Shown here: positions 1-7,524 of the stretch, piece after piece | How positions within the stretch are numbered: the first letter of the stretch is position 1 | How the letters are laid out: each line of letters starts with the position of its first letter | From: Pseudomonadota bacterium | GTDB lineage: Bacteria > Pseudomonadota > Gammaproteobacteria > Arenicellales > Arenicellaceae | NCBI GenBank assembly: GCA_018660405.1 | Contig: JABJKL010000216.1 | Coordinates: 1-16,765, forward strand | Reading direction: 5' to 3' | DNA: 16,765 nucleotides | The notes under the pieces: model-generated | What the model was told of the DNA's origin: nothing | What the model saw: the letters and a program-made list of their open reading frames with translations, nothing else | Databases searched by the model: none | Made by a program: the position numbers and the translations under genes

Positions 1-2902
1 AATCGGCCGCACTGGGTTTGTATTCGGCGAACACCTGGTGCGTTGGTTGACCATCAGTATCCAGCCACAAGGAAACAGGCTCTGGTTCGTCGCCCAGCAG
101 AGTAACAAGCAGGGAGAGCTCGCCATCCACGTTGTGGTTTTGCGGCAGATCCAGTGCTAACCATTTGCTATCTATTACTTGTGCAGTGCTAAATTGCTCC
201 AAATATATCGTCTCACCCACCGGATTCCTAAGTTCAAATTTGAGTTCCTGAAGCGGGTGATCACGCGTGTACAAAGCGGGCAAGATTCGCAAGCGCCGCA
301 TATTCTGGGCAGAAATAGTTAGCGAAAATACGGTTTCTTGATTCGGTACTAACTTGGTGGACGCCGATGCCAGCGTGTGTTCTTCCTTCAACCCGACCAG
401 CACAGGAAGCTCGCTTTTGCTAGCGATACGTTCTGGAATAGATTCATTTCTAATGCCGGGCATAAGGGTGGCGGTACGGATAAAAATCAATACCGCGAGC
501 AATATAATCAGTTGAGCGGCAAAGGTGTCTCGCCGACGCCAAACCAGAACACAGGATGCCAGCGCGAATAAAATCAATACGCCATTACTGGCGATGATCA
601 TATTGTCTTGATGTTGCAGTTCGATTTGGTTATCTCCGGCGACTAATTTAATGCCCATCGAATTACCATTAACCTGAAAATAATCTGCCGTGTCTCCGTT
701 AATCGTAACTCGCCAGCGTTCGCTATAAGGATAAGACAGCACCGCTAATTGGCCTTCCTGGGCATCAATGTTTGCCCGATAACCATTGAGCAAGGCTTGT
801 TCAGAGCTAACGGTACAGCGCCCCGTTTTTAAATCATCGCTATTTCGCGTCAGCATGGCGGGGTAGGCCGTATCAGCAACCGCAGCAGCGTAGGCTATTC
901 GTGCGAGGCCCTGATCTGCACGAGTTTGTATTTGTTGTGCACACCACGCCCTGGGTGCAACGCTTTTCACCCGGTAAAGGTGGTGATTGTTTGCGAAAAA
1001 CAAGCGTTCCAATTGAGGGTCATTTCGGGTGTTTTCACTGATCAGATATTTTACATTTTGCAAAGCCAAAGCCTCTATTGGCGGCTGCACAAGGCGCACA
1101 ATTCCATTCAAACTAATCTCTGTGTTTGGGGAAACTGCTGTTATGTAGCCCCTGTATTGGTTTGGCAATACGGTAAGATATCCAGCCACCTCGGGTATGT
1201 TATAAAAACTCAGCACATTGGAATGATAATCTTGCTGGGTGGAATCGACCGCCACCCGAAATACCGAGTTATCGGCTTGTATGTGACGCAGCGTACTATT
1301 GGTCGGGAAGATGTATTGGTTGTCGAGTCGGGTATTAAGCGCGGCTCCTGCATGATAAAGGTCTGCGATGAGTATTATCGAGGCCAGCGCGGCTAAACCA
1401 TATTTCAGAGTCCACGGCCCCAGTTTATTACGGGCGATAGCGACGTATGCAATTGCGCAGAGGCCAAATCCCCCCAACAGCAATGCCGGTCGAAGTAGCG
1501 AGGCGTAGGGATACTCCTCTCCAAAAAAATTACCCAGTATGGGTATCAACAGCGTCACTATAAGCACGATACCGACGATTTGACTGTATCGCCCCAACTT
1601 TGTCGCGTATTCGCTCAGCCAGGTCAGACCCCAGCTCGCAAATAAACAAACAAAGAATAAATCCAGAGTGATGAAACGGGTGAAATTACCTTTACCCCCG
1701 AGTGGAATATGTAGCATGAACCAACTCATCAGGGGCGAGCGGTACATTGCAGCAATAACCACACAAAACGTCAGCAATGCGGCTAAAAATATTGGTCGCT
1801 GCTGAGATCGAACTAACAGGCCAAAACTGGCAAGTGCAAAAGTGACGGTTAGTACGCCAGCGTAACCGAGGTATTCAACATTGTTTGAATGTGGGTTGTT
1901 GAAGTACTCCAGATTGATCCCGCCATAAAAAAACGGGTTGTAGAGTCGTTTTACTTCTTCGAACGGCGGCACGAAAGCGGACAAACTTTGTAGAGCAGCG
2001 TCAAGGCTTAGCCCCGACATTTGTGCAAGGCCGCGCCAGTCTTGAGCGCCTCGAAGTCCTTCGTTGATCATGCTGGCCTCAACCATCATCGAAATACCCC
2101 AAAACAAAGAGGCGAGCAGAATCAAGCCATGCAGCAGAACCCAGGATGAGACGCGTTCGCGCCAAGCGGTGTTTCTTTCAAACAACAGGTAAAGGCTAAA
2201 GAACAGGCCAAAGGCTAAATAGGTATACAGAACGATTTGGTTATAGCCAGAGGTTGCAAAAATCAGGTTCACGGCGACAAACAGCAACATACTGAGACGG
2301 TCTCGTGCACCTTGTATCAATAGCATACCCATCCCAAATACTGCGGGTATCCACATTTTAGTGCTTAAGTGTTGGGGAAATTGCAGCCATACCAGTTGGT
2401 GCAAATTAAACGCCCAGGCAATGCCTGCAAAGCCAGCGACCATTCGGTTTGCGCCAAACGCCAGCGCGCACAGGTACATCAGGAAAGCCGCGCCCGTCAG
2501 GCGCAGCCATAGCACCCAATCAAGCGCGTTAACGGTATCAGTAAGCACTTGTGGCAAGGCGGTAACAAAAGAGCCAATGCCAGCGTCTTTCCAATCCGTT
2601 CCGGAAAATATATAGGGATTAAAAGTAGGTGTCAGGCCTTTGCGAAAGGCGGACCATTCCATATTACGAAATGGTTGATGTGCGGTGGGTGAATCGAGTA
2701 GGCCATGGTCGTGAACGCCAGGCCAGGGGTACTCTGTACTCCAACCCTCCTCGGCAAGAATAATGTCGAAACCACTTAGACTGCGGTCGAGTATCAATAC
2801 ATCCCAAAGCCACAGGAATGCGAGTAACGCGAATATGGCAAAGGCGGTGCCATGTCGCGACGCAAATGAGCGGAAATTAATGTCTATTGAGGTCTGCTTC
2901 AA
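1..2902 (-). CDS. YfhO-like large integral membrane protein, partial (3' end beyond window)
   Basis: The minus strand is open from a TTG at 2902 to the window edge: 967 residues with no stop. In-frame TAA lies at 2918-2920, and the only usual start codon before the first membrane segment is the TTG at 2902, although no good ribosome site precedes it. Membrane segment 1 is at about 19-38, followed by a periplasmic loop with a NPYIFSGTDW motif (95-104). Many hydrophobic segments follow to about 515. An EYLGYAGVL motif is at 343-351, NVKYLIS at 616-622, and a soluble SYPYSERWRVTINGD motif at 723-737. Two further membrane segments lie at about 770-787 and 796-813, then a soluble tail of at least 150 residues predicted by eye to be beta-rich. 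These motifs fit the YfhO/GT-C-like family, in which members are linked to glycosylation of surface polymers. The substrate here is unknown. It may be co-transcribed with the small gene 45 bp upstream. Confidence 0.82.
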   Translation of the reverse strand, partial: MKQTSIDINFRSFASRHGTAFAIFALLAFLWLWDVLILDRSLSGFDIILAEEGWSTEYPWPGVHDHGLLDSPTAHQPFRNMEWSAFRKGLTPTFNPYIFSGTDWKDAGIGSFVTALPQVLTDTVNALDWVLWLRLTGAAFLMYLCALAFGANRMVAGFAGIAWAFNLHQLVWLQFPQHLSTKMWIPAVFGMGMLLIQGARDRLSMLLFVAVNLIFATSGYNQIVLYTYLAFGLFFSLYLLFERNTAWRERVSSWVLLHGLILLASLFWGISMMVEASMINEGLRGAQDWRGLAQMSGLSLDAALQSLSAFVPPFEEVKRLYNPFFYGGINLEYFNNPHSNNVEYLGYAGVLTVTFALASFGLLVRSQQRPIFLAALLTFCVVIAAMYRSPLMSWFMLHIPLGGKGNFTRFITLDLFFVCLFASWGLTWLSEYATKLGRYSQIVGIVLIVTLLIPILGNFFGEEYPYASLLRPALLLGGFGLCAIAYVAIARNKLGPWTLKYGLAALASIILIADLYHAGAALNTRLDNQYIFPTNSTLRHIQADNSVFRVAVDSTQQDYHSNVLSFYNIPEVAGYLTVLPNQYRGYITAVSPNTEISLNGIVRLVQPPIEALALQNVKYLISENTRNDPQLERLFFANNHHLYRVKSVAPRAWCAQQIQTRADQGLARIAYAAAVADTAYPAMLTRNSDDLKTGRCTVSSEQALLNGYRANIDAQEGQLAVLSYPYSERWRVTINGDTADYFQVNGNSMGIKLVAGDNQIELQHQDNMIIASNGVLILFALASCVLVWRRRDTFAAQLIILLAVLIFIRTATLMPGIRNESIPERIASKSELPVLVGLKEEHTLASASTKLVPNQETVFSLTISAQNMRRLRILPALYTRDHPLQELKFELRNPVGETIYLEQFSTAQVIDSKWLALDLPQNHNVDGELSLLVTLLGDEPEPVSLWLDTDGQPTHQVFAEYKPSAAD

Positions 2903-2947
2903 ACTGATAACTACACTTTAATCTGGACAGTGCACCAGGCGCCCATT

Positions 2948-3151
2948 TTACGCCGGTTGGTCCGGAATCGCAGCACTTTCCAGCTTGGTGATGGTGTCTT
3001 TAAGAATTAGTTTCTTTTTTTTCAGTCGACGCAAGTGCAATTGGTCGAACATGCCATCTCGTTGCAGTTGCTCTATCGCATAATCAAGATCTCGATGCTC
3101 CATACGTAAAGATATGAGTTTTTTCTCGATTTTCGATCGTGGTAAGTCCAT
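2948..3151 (-). CDS. DUF465 / YdcH-type small helical protein
   Basis: A 67-residue protein that is almost entirely charged and helical. It has the DUF465 pattern: an EHRDLDYAIEQL segment (about 18-29), a short turn, then LRRLKKKKLILKDTI (about 41-55), which matches the family's LKK.KL.LKD signature. The fold expected for the family is a helical hairpin or short coiled coil. E. coli YdcH, the nearest known relative, is about the same length and has no established biochemical function. The ATG at 3151 has only a weak upstream purine stretch, but the length fits the family. It lies 45 bp upstream of the YfhO-like gene on the same strand and is divergent from thpR. Confidence 0.8.
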   Translation of the reverse strand: MDLPRSKIEKKLISLRMEHRDLDYAIEQLQRDGMFDQLHLRRLKKKKLILKDTITKLESAAIPDQPA

Positions 3152-3271
3152 AAAGCCAAATATAAAACCATTTCAGGAGTAATAACAGCAGAAGCCTAAG
3201 GGTCCCCCGTGTTTTGTGGAGGAAAAGCCAGTAGAACACTTTTCTTCAATTAGGAAAAAGCGTATCGTTTT

Positions 3272-3312
3272 AAGAACACCTTTTATTCTTTCATGAATAG
3301 AAAGATGTTCTT
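3272..3312. promoter_or_regulatory. Imperfect dyad in the DUF465/thpR divergent intergenic region
   Basis: AAGAACA (3272-3278) and TGTTCTT (3306-3312) are perfect reverse complements. Nested inside them are TCTTTC (3287-3292) and GAAAGA (3300-3305) around a 7-base loop. An 8-base one-sided insertion on the left arm breaks the stem. No T-run follows on either strand, so an operator or structured leader fits better than an intrinsic terminator. It is the only clear structure in the 217 bp between the divergent genes. Function is inferred from position only. Confidence 0.3.
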
Positions 3313-3368
3313 GTTTTCGCTTGGAGCCTCGTTGACCAAATTTCAGTTACTTTTGTTCGTTAATTTTT

Positions 3369-4010
3369 ATGTCGATACGCAGCTTTGTTGCACTTTCTTT
3401 ACCGAACTCTCTGGCCACAGCGATCGGGGATGATATCGCACGCTTGTCCGTTCAGGATAAGGAATCCCGAGTCCGCTGGCTTGACGAAGATAATTTGCAC
3501 GTCACACTCGCCTTTTTAGGTAATCTGGAACAGCTTGGCGTGCAAGCATTGGACTGGCGTTTGGAAGAGATAGCAAGCTCGTGTCCAACCATTGAACTAA
3601 AAATTGAATCATTGAGTCTGTTTCCCTACGGTAAGCGCCCCAAGGTATTGGCGGCAATGCTAAAACCCTGCGATGCGCTATTGGGATTACATCGTCAAGT
3701 TAAGCGCTCGGCGCGAGATGCGGGAATTTATCTGGAAAAACGGCGTTATACACCACACATAACTTTGGGTCGGTTGCGCGGTCATAGTCGGCGTGATATG
3801 AGCCTACCTTCGCTTGCAACGGGCTTGTCAGATATTGCTCCAGCGATGTCGTTGTACGAAAGTACGCTCACGCCTGACGGTGCGATTTATGACGAATTAT
3901 TCCGATACGATCTTGTTCCAAATGTGGATGATCTGTTGATCGATGACGCTGCTCCCTGGTCAGAAACAGGGTCAGAAAATGGGGCAGAATTAAACCTTGA
4001 AGAGTACTAA
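3369..4010 (+). CDS. thpR: RNA 2',3'-cyclic phosphodiesterase (2H phosphoesterase)
   Basis: A 213-residue protein with the two HxT signatures of the 2H phosphoesterase superfamily: HVTLAFLG at 44-51 (H44, T46) and HITLGRL at 130-136 (H130, T132). The N-terminus RSFVALSLP is typical of ThpR (formerly LigT). The family opens RNA 2',3'-cyclic phosphate ends to 2'-phosphates in the cytoplasm, and some members also join tRNA halves in vitro. Most relatives are about 175-190 residues. This one has an extra acidic tail (about 184-213, rich in D/E with no catalytic motif). The ATG at 3369 has no obvious ribosome site but agrees with the family N-terminus. Its 3' end overlaps the next gene by 14 bases, suggesting translational coupling. 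Confidence 0.92.
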   Translation: MSIRSFVALSLPNSLATAIGDDIARLSVQDKESRVRWLDEDNLHVTLAFLGNLEQLGVQALDWRLEEIASSCPTIELKIESLSLFPYGKRPKVLAAMLKPCDALLGLHRQVKRSARDAGIYLEKRRYTPHITLGRLRGHSRRDMSLPSLATGLSDIAPAMSLYESTLTPDGAIYDELFRYDLVPNVDDLLIDDAAPWSETGSENGAELNLEEY

Positions 4011-4833
4011 TTACGACCTACACACTCATTCAGATGCTTCGGATGGGACCTTATCACCTGCCGATTTGGTGCAAAACGCGCACCATAGAGGCGTGAATAC
4101 GTTGGCCCTAACAGATCATGACACAGTCGCTGGACTACCCGAAGCGCGCGCAGCGGCAGATTTGTGCGGGATAAACCTGATTGATGGTGTTGAGGTTTCA
4201 GTCTGCTGGAATGGGCAAACGATTCACATTGTCGGACTGGCAATTCAATCTGAGAGTAATGTGCTCACGGAGGGATTGCTGCAAAATATTAAAGTGCGAG
4301 AGCAGCGTGCCCACCTAATCAATGAGAAATTGTGTTCGGCGGGTCTTGAGCCAATGGAGTGGGGAATCATTCAAGGGCAAAACGTTCCAACCCGCACGCA
4401 CTTCGCGCGACATTTGGTTGCGGGCGGTCATGCTAAAAATATTAATCAGGCATTCAAACGTTATTTGGCAAAAGGTAAACCTGCCTGGGTCGAAGCCGAG
4501 TGGCTGCCATTGGGCGAGGGCGTTCAACGCATTGTGCAAGCTGGCGGTATTGCCGTGGTCGCTCATCCCTTACGTTACAAGCTTACCCGTACACGCGTAT
4601 GTTCGCTGGTGGAAGATTTTCAACGTGCGGGTGGGCGTGGAATCGAGGTGGTATCCGGGCATACCAAGCCTGATCAATTGCGTGATATGGTTGGCATTAG
4701 TGCTCAATTTGGCCTGTTGGCCTCCAGGGGTTCCGATTTTCATGACTTGTCCCAGGTTTGGGCACCGCTTGGTGGTGGTCCTGCAGTTCCAGAAGAATGT
4801 GAACCGGTATGGACGCATTGGTTGGCAGCTTAA
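3997..4833 (+). CDS. rnm: PHP-domain phosphoesterase, RNase AM / 3',5'-nucleotide bisphosphate phosphatase type
   Basis: A 278-residue single-domain PHP protein, the usual length for the YciV/RNase AM group. Metal-binding motifs in order: DLHTHSDASDGTL (7-19), LTDHDT (38-43), GVEVS (64-68), HIVGL (77-81), TRTHFARHL (132-140), AHP (189-191) and GSDFH (245-249). Members are metal-dependent 5'-3' exonucleases of short RNA, maturing rRNA 5' ends and cleaving 3',5'-bisphosphate nucleotides. The start must be TTG at 3997, because an in-frame TAA sits at 3991-3993 and the first metal motif begins at residue 7. The start lies inside the end of thpR, so the two are probably translationally coupled. 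The specific RNase AM role is inferred from similarity to the E. coli protein as I recall it. PHP membership is certain. Confidence 0.88.
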   Translation: MKSTNYDLHTHSDASDGTLSPADLVQNAHHRGVNTLALTDHDTVAGLPEARAAADLCGINLIDGVEVSVCWNGQTIHIVGLAIQSESNVLTEGLLQNIKVREQRAHLINEKLCSAGLEPMEWGIIQGQNVPTRTHFARHLVAGGHAKNINQAFKRYLAKGKPAWVEAEWLPLGEGVQRIVQAGGIAVVAHPLRYKLTRTRVCSLVEDFQRAGGRGIEVVSGHTKPDQLRDMVGISAQFGLLASRGSDFHDLSQVWAPLGGGPAVPEECEPVWTHWLAA

Positions 4834-4866
4834 ATATAACAACTATTAAACACTAAATTTTTCAGT

Positions 4867-4871
4867 AAGGA
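4867..4871 (+). promoter_or_regulatory. Ribosome binding site of pepN
   Basis: AAGGA is 5 bases before the ATG at 4877. It is among the clearest Shine-Dalgarno sequences in the window and fixes the pepN start. Confidence 0.7.
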
Positions 4872-4876
4872 CCTTT

Positions 4877-7504
4877 ATGCTTGATCAATCAGCGGCGCCT
4901 TCGGTCGCAACAAAAACCGTATACCTCAAAGACTATCAAGCACCCGATTTTTTAGTCGATTCAGTTGATCTCGAGTTTGAGCTCGGCGAAACCGTTACAT
5001 CTGTAGTCAGTCGACTTAAGCTTAGACGAAATAGTAATGGAGATTCTGTCGCTCCTCTTGTACTTGATGGCGAAGAACTTGAACTTACATGCTTGGAGCT
5101 TGATGGAAAGCAACTGAAGGAATCTGAATACCAATTGGACGGCAAGCAGCTCCGCATCGCCCAGGTGCCCGATGACTTTGAGTTGCTGGCAACCGTGCTG
5201 ATTAAACCGCAGGAAAACACCCAGCTATCTGGCTTGTATAAATCTGGTGGCAATTTTTGCACCCAGTGTGAAGCGGAAGGCTTTCGCCGAATCACGTTTT
5301 TCCCCGATCGGCCAGATGTGCTGTCGATATTTTCGGTTCGTATTATGGCCGATCACAAACGTTATCCCGTGCTGTTATCCAATGGTAACCCGTGCGAAGC
5401 CGGCGAACTGGACGATGGCAGACATTGGGCATTATGGAAGGACCCCTGGCCCAAGCCTAGTTATCTTTTTGCCCTGGTTGCCGGTAATTTGGCACATATT
5501 GAAGATAGCTTTAGCACTATGGGTGGTAAGGGGGGAGGCAAGGAGGTAACACTGCGAATATATACCGAGCATCACAATATAGAAAAGTGCAGTCACGCGA
5601 TGCGTTCCTTGCGAAAAGCCATGCAATGGGATGAGGAAGTCTATGGGCGGGAGTACGACCTGGATGTATACAACATTGTTGCTGTTGATGATTTCAACAT
5701 GGGTGCGATGGAGAACAAAGGTCTAAACGTGTTCAACACGGTATACGTATTGGCACAGCCCGAATCCGCCACCGACGCAGATTATGAAGGCATCGAGTCG
5801 GTTATTGGCCATGAATATTTTCATAATTGGTCTGGCAACCGCGTGACCTGTCGAGATTGGTTTCAGTTGAGCCTTAAAGAGGGGTTCACCGTATTTCGCG
5901 ACCAGGAATTCAGTGCCGACATGGGTTCCCCAGGGGTGAAGCGAATTCGCGACGTGCGCGTTTTACGAAGTGCACAGTTTGCTGAAGACGCTGGCCCGAT
6001 GGCGCATCCGATCCGCCCGGACTCTTACGAAGAGATCAATAATTTTTACACCGTAACGGTTTACAACAAAGGTGCGGAAGTAGTGCGCATGCTGCGGCAC
6101 ATTGTCGGCAATGATCAATTCCGTGCGGCTACCGATTTGTATTTTGATCGACATGATGGGCATGCGGTCACTACCGAAGAATTTGTACGTGCCATAGAAG
6201 ACGCAAACAATCTTCAGTTGGAGCAATTCCGTCTTTGGTATACACAGGCCGGTACGCCGGAAGTCGAAGTTACTAGTGAGTATCACGCAGCAAGCAGCAC
6301 AGCCGTTCTTAAACTAAAACAAACTTGCCCAGCAACGCCAGGGCAGACGCGTAAGCAACCGTTTCAAATACCGGTGGTGGTCGAGGCTTATGATCAAAGT
6401 GGAAAAATATTGCTACCGGAAACCACTTTGTCATTGACCGAATCCAGCCAGGAATATGAGTTCACCGGTGTAGAGGCACGGCCTGTTTTTTCGGTGCTGC
6501 GAGATTTTTCTGCGCCAGTAAAACTTGATTTTAGACGCAATGCTGAAGATGAGTTTGTGTTGATGCGATTTGATTCCGACCCGTTTAATCGGTGGGAAGG
6601 TTTCCAGAACCAGTTTAAGGCGCTGATGCTGGATAATATCGAAACACCGGGCCACCTGACGGCGGAAACGTTGCCAGACAAGTTAATCGAGGCTTTGGTT
6701 GATGTGTTTGAAGATGATGATCGCGCGCTAAGTGCTGAAATCTTGAATTTGCCGTCAGAGTCTTATCTAGCCAGCTTTTGCGAGCCGATCGACCCGCATG
6801 CGATTTATACCGTTCGGCGAGCGCTAAGGGCTGTTTTGGCGCATCGATTGGAAGCCGAGTTTCTTACTACGTATCAACAAAATGCGGTGGCTGGTGATTA
6901 TCGTATTGAGCCCGTTGATATGGGTAAGCGCGCTTTGCGTAATCAGTGCTTGTGGTATCTCGCAGAGCTGGAATCAGCCAGCAATTTGGCGACCGATCAG
7001 TACCATTCGAGCAATAATATGACTGATAGTCTCGCTGGGCTTGCGTGCCTGATATCGACTAACTCGCCGAATTTGGAATCAATGTTGGAGTCGTTTTACC
7101 AGCGTTGGCATGCTGAGCCTCTGGTGGTCGACAAATGGTTCTCTTTACAAGCGATGTCTCCAACGAAAGATGCGGTCGAGCAGGTTTTGGCCTTGCGCGA
7201 GCATAAGGCATTTTCTATCAACAATCCTAACAAGGTTCGGGCATTGCTCAGAACGTTCGCAGCCAACAATGCGAGTGGTTTTCATCGTGCGGATGGAGCC
7301 GGCTATCAATGTATTGCAGATGCGGTGCTTGAACTTGACTCAATAAACCCACAATCCGCCGCCCGTTTAATGGGTGCTTTTAATCGATGGCGCAAGTACC
7401 GGCCGGAGTTGGCCAAAAAAATGAAAAATCAAATTGAGCGGATTTATGCGCAGCCGGGCTTGTCGGCGGATGTGTCGGAGCTTGCCAGCAAAGCGTTAGC
7501 TTAA
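4877..7504 (+). CDS. pepN: Aminopeptidase N (M1 zinc metallopeptidase)
   Basis: An 875-residue protein, close to the roughly 870 of E. coli PepN. The M1 exopeptidase motif GAMEN is at 276-280. The zinc site HEYFH is at 312-316 with the third ligand E335 in LKEGFTVF, and the stretch between them is nearly the enteric sequence. The catalytic domain is followed by a beta domain (about 480-580) and the long helical C-terminal domain typical of bacterial PepN. It removes N-terminal residues from peptides in the cytoplasm and is a main broad-specificity aminopeptidase of protein turnover. It follows rnm by 43 bp on the same strand, so it may share a transcript with thpR-rnm, although its own good ribosome site would allow separate expression. 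It is convergent with uvrD, with only 20 bp between the stops, and I see no clear terminator there. Confidence 0.97.
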   Translation: MLDQSAAPSVATKTVYLKDYQAPDFLVDSVDLEFELGETVTSVVSRLKLRRNSNGDSVAPLVLDGEELELTCLELDGKQLKESEYQLDGKQLRIAQVPDDFELLATVLIKPQENTQLSGLYKSGGNFCTQCEAEGFRRITFFPDRPDVLSIFSVRIMADHKRYPVLLSNGNPCEAGELDDGRHWALWKDPWPKPSYLFALVAGNLAHIEDSFSTMGGKGGGKEVTLRIYTEHHNIEKCSHAMRSLRKAMQWDEEVYGREYDLDVYNIVAVDDFNMGAMENKGLNVFNTVYVLAQPESATDADYEGIESVIGHEYFHNWSGNRVTCRDWFQLSLKEGFTVFRDQEFSADMGSPGVKRIRDVRVLRSAQFAEDAGPMAHPIRPDSYEEINNFYTVTVYNKGAEVVRMLRHIVGNDQFRAATDLYFDRHDGHAVTTEEFVRAIEDANNLQLEQFRLWYTQAGTPEVEVTSEYHAASSTAVLKLKQTCPATPGQTRKQPFQIPVVVEAYDQSGKILLPETTLSLTESSQEYEFTGVEARPVFSVLRDFSAPVKLDFRRNAEDEFVLMRFDSDPFNRWEGFQNQFKALMLDNIETPGHLTAETLPDKLIEALVDVFEDDDRALSAEILNLPSESYLASFCEPIDPHAIYTVRRALRAVLAHRLEAEFLTTYQQNAVAGDYRIEPVDMGKRALRNQCLWYLAELESASNLATDQYHSSNNMTDSLAGLACLISTNSPNLESMLESFYQRWHAEPLVVDKWFSLQAMSPTKDAVEQVLALREHKAFSINNPNKVRALLRTFAANNASGFHRADGAGYQCIADAVLELDSINPQSAARLMGAFNRWRKYRPELAKKMKNQIERIYAQPGLSADVSELASKALA

Positions 7505-7524
7505 GGCACCCTATGAGGCTGTTT

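Noticed and set aside
926..1396. 156-codon plus-strand open frame
   Set aside because: It lies wholly inside the YfhO-like gene on the other strand, with a low-complexity translation and no recognisable motif.
4322..4849. 175-codon plus-strand frame overlapping rnm
   Set aside because: It is a shifted reading of rnm, which has every PHP motif. The shadow protein resembles nothing.
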